From assembly GCA_033239525.1 (NCBI GenBank), contig BSYO01000022.1, forward strand, positions 14,890,923 through 14,954,922: DNA of 64,000 bases, written 5' to 3'. This stretch comes from Nepenthes gracilis. Its lineage: Eukaryota; Streptophyta; Magnoliopsida; Caryophyllales; Nepenthaceae. Below the pieces are notes generated by a model, which worked only from the letters and a program-made list of their open reading frames with translations, did no database searches and was not told the origin of the DNA. Below are positions 33,660-44,242 of the stretch, one piece after another; position 1 is the stretch's first letter; each line of letters opens with the position of its first letter. A program made the position numbers and the translations under genes.

Positions 33660-34440
33660 TAAGCCTTTACCATATATTGCTAGATGTTTGAACAATATAG
33701 TGATAATGCTGGATCTAGAAGTGCTCTTTCGAGCAATAATGTGAAGGAGATGGCAATGGTGCAATGAGCACTTCCTTATATGGCTCTATTGGTAAGTCAT
33801 GCTATTAATGCTCAAGTTATTACACCTAGAGCAATGACATCGTCCACTAAGGAACACCAACATTCTCATTATGGTGAGAATATTTAATAAGGGATTTCAT
33901 TGATCAACAAGTCCCTAAGTTTATAGGTCTTTCGGATCCCATGTTTGTTTAGACATGAATGGCTCGGCTACGGAAGGCTTTTGAGGTGATTCAATGCATG
34001 ATGGTGAACAAGGTTAGCTTGGTTGTTTAGCATTTTACTCGGGAAGGCTGATCATTGGTGAAAAATACTTAATTGAGAGCTTGGGACGACAACATAGGAC
34101 ATCACGTGGGAGGATTTTCGACCATACTTGTTCGATTAATTTTTCTAATTGTGTGTTTGAGAGACTAAGGAGGTCAAGTTTTTGACGCTAGTGTAGGAAG
34201 ACAAGACCATGGCATAGTACGAGGCGCAATTCATGAGTTTTTCGTGGTTTGCTCTTTATCTCATATCCAATGATGAGCGAAAGGTAAGATGATTTTATAA
34301 AGGATTTGAAGACATGATCCAGATGCAGTTAAGTACTTTTTACTCTATTGAGTATGGTGTAGTGCTTACACTTACCATGATGATTGAGCTTGACATGATT
34401 GGGCAAGGGTACAACTAGCTGACCGCTCAGATACAGCCTA
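33660..34440 (+). pseudogene. Ancient gypsy gag
   Basis: Broken frames give WLRRLRKAFEVIQC-like sequence (33955-34000), FTREG, AWDD, WEDFRPYLFD-like, FLRLVWQ-like and KGFEDMIQMQL. Order matches retrotransposon gag, with a stop every few dozen codons. Confidence 0.6.
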
Positions 34441-35190
34441 AAGGCGGTGTCACTCATGTTAGGTATCAAATCAAATACTGGCTAAATGGTTCCAATAAGT
34501 GCCGGAAGAAAGAGAAATCAAATGATAAGTGGCAATGCTTTTTTGTGTGGGAAAGTTGGCTATATCCCTAGGAATTACACGTTGGTGGTGCATATGCCAG
34601 ATTTTCCTCTAGCTTCTTCCGTGGGGCACCATCATTTGGACAGCAGGATCCACTTATATGCTACTATTGTCCCAGGCCTAGTCACTTTTCTATAGATTGC
34701 TATGTGCTAACGCACGTGATGGCTGGCCATTCAAGATACCTGAGACCTTAGGTTCCTGGTTGAGAGTATGTCATGACCAAGCAGGAGGTGCAAGACTCAC
34801 CTTCCACGGTCCAAGGTATTCTCTATATTTCTGATTGCCCTACAATTCTTTTTTTTTTATTCGTCTGTAACACATTCTTTTGCGTCTTTGTGTTTTATGC
34901 CACACTTGGAGGCTATATTGAGGTCATTGAACTTCACTTTGGTGGTGCTACCCAAGTCAACTAAACTACTGATACTGATGTGGTGTATGTTAAATGTATT
35001 GATTGAGTAGGTGATTATTGTCTACAAGTGGACTGGATCTCGCTAAAATATTGTACACTGATTTTATTTTCAGCCTAGACTGGCCAACTGCTTGTCATGC
35101 CTATATTAACTGCGTAGGAAGGATTGTTCACTTTACTATCCCCGACCATCCAACATTTGAGTTTAGAGGCATTGGTGGCTAGCCATATCA
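34441..35190 (+). pseudogene. Ancient gypsy zinc knuckle and protease region
   Basis: CYYCPRPSHFSIDCYVL (about 34660-34710) is a degenerate CCHC knuckle. VQDSPSTVQGILYISD marks the protease start, and a DWPTACHAYINCVGRIVHF-like segment followed by IPDHPTFEFRG the GMDWL region end. The DSG motif is not recognisable. Confidence 0.6.
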
Positions 35191-35282
35191 TATCTAGAGT
35201 TAAGAGTGCCATTTGATCTAACGAGGATGAAAGTAGTGATTGGTTGGGTGAGATCGACTTCATCAATAGAAATTCAATGTTT

Positions 35283-35830
35283 CCTTAGACTAGCAAGTAA
35301 TTGCAGTAGATTTATGGCAAGTTTTTAAGTATCGCTGTGCCTTTGACAAAGATAATATAGAAGCATGACAAGTTTATTTAATCAGATGAGTGTGAGGTGG
35401 GCTTTTTAAGAATTAAAGTGAAAATTAACTTTGGCATCTAACTTGATTATCGCTAATTGGTCAAGTGGATACAAAGTACATTGTGACACATTGCGAAGAG
35501 ACTTTTGTTGCATTCTTATATGGCACGAGAAAGTGAAAGCTTATAGATCTAAATAGTTAAAGTCCTACAAGATTAAATACTCGACGATTGATATTAAGCA
35601 CACAACAATTGTTTTTACTATGATGATCTGGAGATATTACTTGTATAGCAAGATGTTCATGATATACACATATTATAAGAACATTAAATGCCTATTTTCA
35701 TAGAAGAATCTCAACATGCAACAAGGGAGATGTTGGATCTTCTAAAGGACTATAACTATGATATTTAGTACAAGTCAAGGAAGGTTAATATTTTGTCTAA
35801 CATGCTTAGTAGGAAATTTGTAGGATTGAT
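35283..35830 (+). pseudogene. Ancient gypsy RT end and RNase H
   Basis: Starts at a FLGLAGYYRRF-like motif, so the RT core between protease and here is deleted. Continues with a GYKVHCDTL-like RNase H strand, IWRYYLYSK, a NLNMQQGRCW-like NLRQRRW relative and a decayed ADALSRK ending. Many stops. Confidence 0.65.
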
Positions 35831-36393
35831 TGCACATCTAATGATGAAGGACTAGCATATGTTAGAGGATGTGGAGGACTATCAATTGTAACTACATCCG
35901 AGCAAGTCTCAGGTGATCGTTTCGTAAATATAGGTTCAGCAAATGTACATTAATCAAATCAATGAGGTGCAGCGGGAGGATCCTTTATTCATATTAATCT
36001 ACAAAGACGTAGATAGTGAGACACAAACAAGTTTTCATCCTACAAACAATTGTATATTGAGGCATCATGACCGATAATGTGTTCTTGACATCAAAAACCT
36101 ACGAAGAGAGATTCTTGATGAGGTGCATCATTCCTGATAGACGATATATTCAAGTAATGCCAAGATGTACCAAGACCTAAATAAAATATTATGGTGGAGC
36201 TAATTGAAGAGGGATACAGCATACCACTTTTCTAAGTGTTTGATATGCAGGTTAAGGTGGCATACATGTAACCAACTGGGAAGCTTCAATCCATGCTCAA
36301 TATATGAACTTATGGAAGCATTACACGAGGACAAAGCCACTTGGGAATTGAAGGAAGATATAAAAGGAAATTATTCATATTTGTTCGAGGTAT
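35831..36393 (+). pseudogene. Ancient gypsy integrase remnant and C-terminal tail
   Basis: Contains HHDRVCVL-like, RREILDEVHHS, AKMYQDLNKILWW and SKCLICRL (zinc domain), then the catalytic core is missing and the frame resumes near 36310 with ATWELKEDIKGNYSYLF, the chromodomain-type C-terminus. A stop follows at 36393. Confidence 0.65.
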
Positions 36394-36432
36394 AAAATAT
36401 GTATTTTAATGATGAAATCCTTTGAGGGAGGA

Positions 36433-38708
36433 TTTTAATACCTTACTGTTTCAACTCGAGTTTATTAAACTTGTAACCCAATGTGTCATTGATAAATATA
36501 ATTAATAAGCTCGTAATTACATGCGAATTTAGGTTAACTCTATAGAGTGATCGAATGGGTTGGAATTACATGATCATCAAATGAATATTTTGATAATTTT
36601 TATCAGTAATTAATTAATTAATTTTTGTGCCTTAGAGTATTACAGGATTGTTGTGATTTTATTAAATATTAATGTGTATAATTAAAAATAAATAAATAAT
36701 TAATTAGAGTATTAGTTATTTGTAATTAATCATTATCTTGTTGTAACCCTACATAGAGCTAAGGAGAAATTAAAAATAAATATAGCAAAACTTGATACGA
36801 ATCCCCTCTTGCAGCAACCATATATGCTTTCGCACCATCAAATTAACTATTTCTTCTTGTTCTTCTTCTTTGATATGTATTAGGCACCCCTCATGCGTGT
36901 GCTCTATCTCCTAATTAATCTAACTAATAAATATAAAATTGTTAACATTATGTGAGTTGTAATTCATCTTCTCTAGTCTCTATCCTTAATATTAACAATT
37001 AATTCCATTTCCTCCCATTTCAATTGAACATTACTTATATTTAGTAGATTTTAACTTGTTACTTAATTAATGGGGAAGTAAAATTATTAGGGTGTGTTTA
37101 AGTAGTGTATGTTTTCTTCGAAGACACCCCCTTACCTTAATAAGTTCACACATCACCAATCCACCCCCTGTTCTTTCTATATAAGTGGACTCCTTGTATC
37201 TTATTGTTGCCATTTTTACTCACTATGTATAAAGAGAGAGAACCGTGAGCTAGAGAGAGGAAGACTTCAGCAACTGTTTTATTTTTGTTCTTGATATTAT
37301 ATGGATTACTTGGTGAGGACTACGTACTTTATTCAAAAAGAAACAGTGGTGGCCATTTGTGTACCAGACGATATATTTTCATGCATCTTGAGACAAGTGA
37401 AATCTATATTACTATTGAATATTTTATTATTGTAAGTAAAATTGTTATTAAAAAATTCAATCATTTTTTCAGAAATTCTTATACTTTTTTATTAATCAAG
37501 CTTCATAAATTTATTCATTTCTTTTATTAATTCTAGTTATAAAATAATATAATACGTAAAATATTTGAGATACACACTTTGATTTTATGTTTATATGGCT
37601 TCATATTCACCGTTTTTATATAGTGTTTGACTGACGTTAAAGTTAACGTTCAAAAGCTACATTATTATTTGTCTAGAGTTTGAATAGAGCTCAAAAGTCA
37701 ACATGTAGATGGCCAGATCCGAGTATTTTACGATTTCATAATTTATATCTACAATTTTATGCCTTTAATATACGATTTAGATTTGTTTAGATCTCGCATT
37801 AGGATAGAAGACAATTTTAATGCATAATATACTCTTTGTATTATATAAATTGGTTAAATTTATGATCTATATGCTTGGCGTGAAGTTAGCGTGCGATGTC
37901 GCGTTCAAACAACAGTGCAAAGTTCAAGGTAGGTCGATTGATATGCAAACTTGGTCACATGATATTAAGAATATACTTTGATATATACATGTATTATGAC
38001 AGGGCAAGAAATTTTGTATGTTTAATCTCGAGGAAATTGATTGTTTATTTACTAGGAAGAAGACTGGCATTTGAGTGTCCTGACAGGTTGCGTTCAAACA
38101 CCAAATTCATTTAGGAAGATTTGAGGAGTTTGAAAATTTTACAAATTTGTTAGCAGCAGACAAGGCCATTTATTTATTTTTGATGGCTTTAATGTCTTAG
38201 ATTGTAGAATTTCTTGGTTGCAGTCGTCAATGTGAGCCTAGTGTATGAGTTAGTGTTTGAACACCGTAGGACAAAAACATTGTTTTGGTCCAATTCTTAG
38301 GTGTGAGGTCTAGGATATTTGTTCCAAAGTTAGTCTCTCATATTTGGTCATTGGACCCCATTCTTTGTGTAATATTTAGATATATGAGTATATTCTTAAT
38401 ATCTATAGAAAAAAGTAAAAGAGATAATATAAAAATACCATAACTTCAATAAATATGGAACTTGCAAAACTTTTGTAGGATCTATAATTTTTCAATACTT
38501 ATTTTCGCATCCTAGTGATTTGAGACCAATAATCGTAGAATGACCCTTATAGTTTTATGAATAACGCATGTTGAGATATCGATGGATATTATATCAAGGG
38601 ATATTAAATTTGATATGTAGATTTAGGATCGAGTATTTTAGACTACTTATGGGTAATGATCCTAGTTGGAATATGAAAATCTGAGCATGGCATAATTTGA
38701 CCTTACCC
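36433..38708 (+). repeat. 3' LTR piece 1 of the ancient plus-strand gypsy
   Basis: Begins TTTAATACCTTACTG just after a GAAATCCTTTGAGGGAGGAT PPT-like sequence (about 36410-36432), where TGTAATACC would be the intact start. TATA box TATATAAG near 37177, followed by an AAAGAGAGAGAACC leader. 38219-38500 matches 29619-29905. Ends at the MITE target site TAA (38709-38711). Confidence 0.6.
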
Positions 38709-38815
38709 TAAGGCCATGCTTGGTTATTGGAATAAAGTGGGAAAAGAATATATATTCTCAGGGAATAGATATTCCTCCGTTCGATTACAAATTTAATTGG
38801 GAATAACTATTCCCA

Positions 38816-38816
38816 C

Positions 38817-38848
<32 letters not shown>

Positions 38849-38885
38849 TTTGTAATTATTATTATTATTATTATTATATTTTGTA

Positions 38886-38922
<37 letters not shown>

Positions 38923-39036
38923 TTTGTAATTATTATTATTATTATTTATTATAATTATAATTATAATTATTTTATATTATTATTATATTTAATTATTATT
39001 ATATTTTATTTTTATTATTATTATTTTGTTTTATAA
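38816..39036 (+). repeat. (ATT)n microsatellite in the MITE
   Basis: Long ATT tract broken by three ATATTTTGTAATT units, so partly a higher-order repeat. A shorter AAT/ATT tract on the other side (45241-45296) is its partner across the Tat insertion. Confidence 0.92.
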
Positions 39037-39039
39037 TAA

Positions 39040-39166
39040 TGTTGGTCCCATGTCCTGGCCCATGAAGAATTGCCAAGCCCACGAAGGATTCCGCGGCTCG
39101 CGAAAGGTCCAAAAGCCCACATGAGACAGTTAACCCAGCCCAGTGGTCGAAAGGCGCGACTCGGAG
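39040..39166 (+). repeat. 5' LTR remnant of the Tat element
   Basis: Near-identical to the first ~127 bp of the 3' LTR (GAAGAATTGCCAAGCCCACG, CCCACATGAGACAGT). Homology stops after GTGGTCGAAAGG. Confidence 0.88.
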
Positions 39167-39830
39167 GCAGTCAGTCGTAGGCTGAGAAATCCCATCTAGA
39201 GGACCCAGGCGGTCCGTCAAATAGGCTACGCGACCGACGACCCAGGCGGTCAAAGCATCAGGCCTGGGGGCTTCCCAAATCCCCATTCTACGGCCGACAA
39301 AACCTTAGGGGGCAAGAATCGTAGGCGTGCGGCGACCTTCTCGAACAGAAGAGAGCACCCTCAGTTTATAATGGTCATGGGCTAGGACCTCAACTTGGCG
39401 ACTATAACGCCTTGAGCAGGGGCGACACACCTCCCGCAATCATATACGATCGAGTCCTAGACCCAGGAGTCCGGTTACCGTGGCCTGACAACCGCGCTAA
39501 CCCTCATTGTGGCTCTAGGGGCTTGGCAACGACATCCGCTTCACCGGATCGAGCCCCCCAAACGTGTGAGCTGTGATGACATCCTCTTACGAAGGACGAG
39601 CACCACGCAAGAAGGCGCCTGGATAGGGCCTTAACTACTACGGCTCTGAAGAGCTTAACACTCAAGCATGAAAAGCAGCCCAACAGACTACAACAAACGG
39701 AGATAGCAAGCAACATCCCACGATGAAAAAAGCACAAATACGAAGAAGAAAAAGACGCTTTTCATTCGAATATGAAGAACCAATATGGTACAAAAGCAAA
39801 AGATGGTCTAACGACCAACACAAGCGGAGA
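39167..39830. other. 3' internal spacer of the Tat element
   Basis: No ORF supported. Two GACCCAGGCGGTC repeats (about 39202 and 39238) recall the 40-bp repeats at 21921-22160. The minus strand from 39830 down would be the 3' UTR of the antisense ORF. Confidence 0.5.
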
Positions 39831-41720
39831 CTAATCGGGCAAACTAGACGGACCAGCCTCCTTATGAAAATCCTTCAGGCGGGATGCCTCCTGTATCCCA
39901 GCATTCCCCGGATGAAAAACTCCCCCAGGAACGTGGGGAGCCACCATGGAGGCAATCCTGCGGCACAGGTGGATACCGTCCCAATACCGAGTCTCTAACG
40001 GCAGCCGTGCTTCCGGCGAAGAGAACCGGCCAACCATGTCTCTAACCAGCCGGGTAACGTGATCCTCCAAGGTGACGACTGTGGCTTCCAGCTGCGCCAC
40101 TCTCTGCTGCAGGTGCTCGTTCTCCTCTTTGAGAGATGCGAATTGGGCCCTTCCACTGAAGATGGCCTGCTGCAAGTCCCCATGAAGGAGGGCGGACAAC
40201 ACATCAAAAGGGTTCACCACACCCGAAGCCTGCGTAAGGAGCAACGTCAAAAACACTTCCAAAGCATGTAACGATAAAGGAAGGCCAGATGGAAACAGCC
40301 GTACCTGAGCAGGAGTAGCACTAGGAGAAGGCACAAGGTCACCCGAAAGAGCCTCTCCTTGGGGTTCCGCTCCTTCGCCTGCTGGAGGAGGGCTGACACG
40401 AAGGCTGGCTGCCGTAGGAACGCTCGGCGGCTCCTGCCATGAGGACGTCCCGGCTTCCCCTTCGTCGGCCTGAACCGGATCAGCAGCGAGCGCGGCACCG
40501 TCCTCGGTAGACGTGGCCAAGCCTTCGAGGAGTCTGTATTCTGAAATGGCCTCCACGAAGATCGCTGACAACTCCACAGGCCCCTTGGCCTCCAATCCCG
40601 GCTCAGGCGCAGCCACAAATGGCCCCTCCGGGCCCTCAAGAACGATGACATCGTCCGTCACCTCTGCAGTAGAGCGAGCAGGTGGATTTCCAGTGGGTAG
40701 AGACTCCACCTCGCAGACTTCGCGAGCTGCTAGTCCCGCGACCGAAGTCGACGACGGTTCGGTGGTTTTCCCCTGGCGACCCGCGCTCGCAGGCCTCTTC
40801 GAAGCCGGACTTCCCCCCACAACAGAAGAGCCGGCGATCCGTCTCCTGGACCTCCTCGTAGAAGTCCCCTCGACTTCCCTTAGCCTCTTAAGGGCGGCCT
40901 CATCCTCATTGTCGTCCGTCGACGACTCCAACAATGAGCAGCTTTCCTCCTCGATCCCCCCGGACGGTGGAGGAGCGGCTGTATCTCGAGGACCTCCCTT
41001 GCCCGGTCCAGCGATCGCCCATCCCGAGCGAGATCCGCATTTGTAGGCCTCGAACATGATGGAGGTAAGGAAGTAACCTTGAATCGAGAACTTCGCCTCT
41101 TCAGACTTGATAGCAGATATCAGCTTCGCTGATTCTACGGAGTCCTCAGCAGTTGGCTTCTCCTGAAAATACTCTGAAATCAGGCCCCACACCCTTGGGA
41201 GCTCAGAGTCAGGGGGCTCCTGCAAAAAGAAGAAGCGCTCCTTCCAGCCTTTTACCGAGTCAGGGTTGGTGCCGCGAAAGCGAAACCCCGCCTTGGGGGA
41301 CATTGACACCCAATCTTCCGACTCCGTGAACCGGAAGATCAATCTCGCTGCCTTGGCATCAAAGGAGCTGCCGTGAAGGATGGTAAAAATGCACAAGGAC
41401 ACCAAATAGCGCAAAGCGTTGGAGTGCAGCCTTGCCATCGGAACTCCCAGCGCGTCCACCACCGCATACAGTGTGCAGTGCGTCGGGTAACGAAACCCTC
41501 CCCTCAGATGGTGCTCGTACACCATAATGAAGCCCGCTGGGGAGGTGCTGGCTCTATCCAGAACGCCAGGGGCACAGTAACTCCAATCGCTGGGAAGGCC
41601 ATAGTCGACCACAAGAGAAGTAATGGCTCCTGCTGTCAAGACGGACTTGGTGTTGTGAACACCATGACGCGCGGCTCTGGGAGCCTGGGAAGAAGAAGAG
41701 CTTTCTCTCTTTATCGTCAT
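39831..41720 (-). CDS. Antisense ORF of the Tat element, Transposase_28-type domain plus coiled coil (629 aa)
   Basis: Intact minus-strand ORF. Residues about 30-200 resemble the 'putative gypsy type transposon' domain (Transposase_28, PF04195): GFIMVYEHHLRGGFRYP, ALGVPMARLHSNALRYLVSL and GWKERFFFL are the best blocks. Residues about 240-480 are low-complexity (Ser, Pro, Ala, Glu). Residues about 535-580 form a coiled coil (LKEENEHLQQRVAQLEATV). A 75-nt in-frame stretch (40304-40230) has GT-AG borders (CTCAG|GTACGG, TTACGCAG) and may be an intron. A TATA box lies 72-79 nt upstream of the ATG. Despite the family name no transposase activity is established; role unknown. Confidence 0.8.
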   Translation of the reverse strand: MTIKRESSSSSQAPRAARHGVHNTKSVLTAGAITSLVVDYGLPSDWSYCAPGVLDRASTSPAGFIMVYEHHLRGGFRYPTHCTLYAVVDALGVPMARLHSNALRYLVSLCIFTILHGSSFDAKAARLIFRFTESEDWVSMSPKAGFRFRGTNPDSVKGWKERFFFLQEPPDSELPRVWGLISEYFQEKPTAEDSVESAKLISAIKSEEAKFSIQGYFLTSIMFEAYKCGSRSGWAIAGPGKGGPRDTAAPPPSGGIEEESCSLLESSTDDNEDEAALKRLREVEGTSTRRSRRRIAGSSVVGGSPASKRPASAGRQGKTTEPSSTSVAGLAAREVCEVESLPTGNPPARSTAEVTDDVIVLEGPEGPFVAAPEPGLEAKGPVELSAIFVEAISEYRLLEGLATSTEDGAALAADPVQADEGEAGTSSWQEPPSVPTAASLRVSPPPAGEGAEPQGEALSGDLVPSPSATPAQVRLFPSGLPLSLHALEVFLTLLLTQASGVVNPFDVLSALLHGDLQQAIFSGRAQFASLKEENEHLQQRVAQLEATVVTLEDHVTRLVRDMVGRFSSPEARLPLETRYWDGIHLCRRIASMVAPHVPGGVFHPGNAGIQEASRLKDFHKEAGPSSLPD

Positions 41721-41791
41721 TTTGCTCTCAGAAGACGCAAGTACGTTGCAGGGAAAGTTTCAGCAGAAGAAAGAAAGCGAACCCCGATTGG

Positions 41792-41799
41792 TTTAAATA
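41792..41799 (-). promoter_or_regulatory. TATA box of the 629-aa antisense ORF
   Basis: Minus-strand CTATTTAAACC with an ATTGG box on the opposite side; 72-79 nt before the ATG at 41720. Confidence 0.6.
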
Positions 41800-42321
41800 G
41801 GCAATGGAAAGCCAGAAGGCGGGAAACCAAAACGGCATCGCCACAGGCGATCAGGACACGTGTTGGCTTCACAACGCATCGCAAGATCCGAATCGTTCGT
41901 AATCATGGCCAAACGCCAGACTGACAAGCGCGTCTCCTCAGCCGCCTGGCAAGGATCCACGCTGGCGCCACCGCATTAAATAGAGGCTCACGATAATAGA
42001 GCCCCTGAGGAGGCGCACGATAGCACAAAACGGAAAAACCAATCAAGAAGCAGGAAATACGGAAGGCAAAACGGTGCGACAAAATAACGACTTTCATTAT
42101 ACCAACAAATCCCATCACAACGGTTACAAAAAAAAAGAGCACGACGACGACGAAGACGGCTAACGGTCCCAATGGCCAGTGGAAGAGCTTTGGACGTGGT
42201 AGTCCACCAACTGATCTCGAATTCTAGCGAGCGAGTTGCGAGGATCTACAACACCCACGCGGAAGCTTAGATCCTCCAGTGAGGCCAGCCTTCGGCAAAG
42301 CCTACGGGCGTCAAAATAAGT

Positions 42322-42801
42322 CTACTCCAAGGCAGGGTTCACTCCCTCTGGCCGAAGCCTCATTCTCAACTCCGACCGCAGCCTGGCAACCTCAGCCTTG
42401 TGTTGTCGCTTGAGTCGCTCGGTCTCTTCTTCAAGCGCCAATGCACGGGCCTGCGCATCCACGTCGGCGCCAACGAGGCGAGTGATCCTGGCCTTCGCCC
42501 GCAGCCCAGCGACCTCAGCCTCGTGTTGCCGCTTGAGTTGCTCAACCTCTTCTTCAAGGGACAATATGCGGGCCTGCGCCCCCACATTGGCACCCACAAG
42601 ACGGGTGGACCATGCTTCCGACTCAGCCCAAGCACCTTCAAGATGTGCGACGTGGGCCCTCAACCACTCTACTTCGGCCGCAGCCATCCCCCGACGCAGC
42701 TGGACCCTCTCGAAACCCGGAGGCGCTCCCCGACTCTGAGAAGGACCAACAACAGTGGCTTCAGAGCGGGTCCTGCCTAAAGTACCGGCTCCTGAAGTCA
42801 C
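42322..42801 (-). CDS. Second antisense ORF of the Tat element, coiled-coil protein (159 aa)
   Basis: Intact minus-strand ORF, almost entirely coiled coil after residue 40. It contains two copies of a 49-residue module: TRLVGANVGAQARILSLEEE then TRLVGADVDAQARALALEEE, each followed by LKRQH-AEVA-LR. It resembles the coiled-coil half of the neighbouring antisense ORF in style, not in sequence that I can align. Own TATA box about 160 nt upstream. Function unknown. Confidence 0.6.
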   Translation of the reverse strand: MTSGAGTLGRTRSEATVVGPSQSRGAPPGFERVQLRRGMAAAEVEWLRAHVAHLEGAWAESEAWSTRLVGANVGAQARILSLEEEVEQLKRQHEAEVAGLRAKARITRLVGADVDAQARALALEEETERLKRQHKAEVARLRSELRMRLRPEGVNPALE

Positions 42802-42960
42802 GGGAACGTGAGAGCCAAATCAGACTCGTCAGAAGACCGTTCCAAGTCGTAAGAGGAATCTTCCATCAATTTCACAGCAAGAAAACACGCCTAGGAAGAG
42901 CAAACTGCCAATAAACGTGCAAATGCAAAGGAGTGCCGGGTTCCAGGAGAAAACGGCGTG

Positions 42961-42968
42961 TTTAAATA
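42961..42968 (-). promoter_or_regulatory. TATA box of the 159-aa antisense ORF
   Basis: Minus-strand CTATTTAAACACG, the same form as the box at 41792-41799. Confidence 0.55.
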
Positions 42969-43272
42969 GGTGAGATTTCTCCTGAAGAGGCGGCAACTCC
43001 AAAAGGCAGAACGCATTAAGGCGTGACCAGTGGGGACTTTACACGTGGCGGGCTCATAAAACCTCGCGCGTTTTCAAGACGAGGCTCCACGATGCGACGT
43101 CCCCTGACTGCGCAGGAATTAAATGCGCCGGTCACCCCAGAAGACGCGACCGCTGACAAAGACTCCTCGAGCTCCCACAAAGTTACACGCAGATCTCCAG
43201 GGCAAAACTCCTGGCGACGAAAAAGAGTACGCACAAGCAAGATGAAAATGAAGGCAAAAAGATGCTACTTCT

Positions 43273-43954
43273 TTTATTAATCAATGCTTTCTTACAAAGT
43301 ATAAAGTTGGCAGCAATAAGGCTGCGAGAAAGACGAAGGAAGACAACGGTGCGAAGCCCCGTATGCTCCTGCACCATGTCCAAGATGAGCTGGGCGAACG
43401 TGATCCGTATTAGATACCCACGGCCGGAGCCGTCGGTGGTTCGCCGAGCGGACTGGTTTGGAGGCGCAGAGCATCCCCTGGTGGAAGTCGCCGAAGCGTC
43501 ATCCACCAGGGTACGGGAAGCACCAAGGTCAGGAAAGCACTCAGAGGAAGTAGGGTGAGAAACCCAGCTTCTACGGAGGGTTACTGACCTCGAGTTCCTT
43601 CCATGGTTGGCGCTCTAGCCCAACTAATAGGGAGATCATGAGTGGCAGCATATGCGGACAGATGAACATACCTGCAGGGATGCCGATGAGACTCTGCCCC
43701 ACGTTCGAGCGAGCCACGACCACGGAAGGATACGCGGCGATAGCAGAATGGCCGAGCCACTCTCGTTAGCAAAGAAGGCAAATTGCAAGATGAGGGTTAT
43801 AACAGTCTTCATCAAGAGCTTCAAGCATTCGGCTATCCATCCAACTCCTTCTCAGACTCCCGCCAAGGGAGGGGAAAGCCAGAATCTTCTCATTGCCTCT
43901 CAGCTGGCAGCTAAGGGATGAACTCTACTTGCTTGAGTGCCCCTCCTATTTATG
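43273..43954 (-). other. Possible third antisense transcription unit
   Basis: On the minus strand: TATA (CATAAATAGG, 43947-43954), ATG at 43824 opening a short hydrophobic, signal-peptide-like sequence (MKLLMKTVITLILQFAFFA), a donor-like CCTGCAG|GTATGT at about 43677, an acceptor-like CCGTAG near 43569, and an AATAAA at 43273-43278. No domain recognised; exon structure is a guess. Confidence 0.35.
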
Positions 43955-44230
43955 GGCAAGGTGCAGGCCATCCTCTTACCCAACGCAACACGGCATACAA
44001 CGAGCGTCTTTCGTGGAACAGGAGAGACCGTTGGTCAAACGCAACCCAAGGCGCGCGAATCTCGCCCGGTGAAATGACAAGCCATGGCAGTGTCTGAAAA
44101 GCCTGCCCTGGCTCCTGGGGAAGGCACGAACTCAGAAAATGATGAAGGGTGACGCAGCACGAGGAAGGGCGTGAAAATTACAAAATGGGCCCAAGGGACA
44201 TGCCAGGCCCGATCGCTGGCCGGCCCAGGC

Positions 44231-44242
44231 ATGGGGGGCTAG
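44231..44242 (+). promoter_or_regulatory. Polypurine tract of the Tat element
   Basis: ATGGGGGGCTAG directly before the LTR start TGTTGGG. 43955-44230 is otherwise noncoding. Confidence 0.75.

Noticed and set aside
39040..39720. Complete 5' LTR for the second Tat element
   Set aside because: Only 127 bp match the 3' LTR; beyond that the sequence is 3' internal region.
40059..42780. Plus-strand ORFs of 70-183 codons inside the second Tat element
   Set aside because: Mirror the intact minus-strand ORFs; no recognisable domains.
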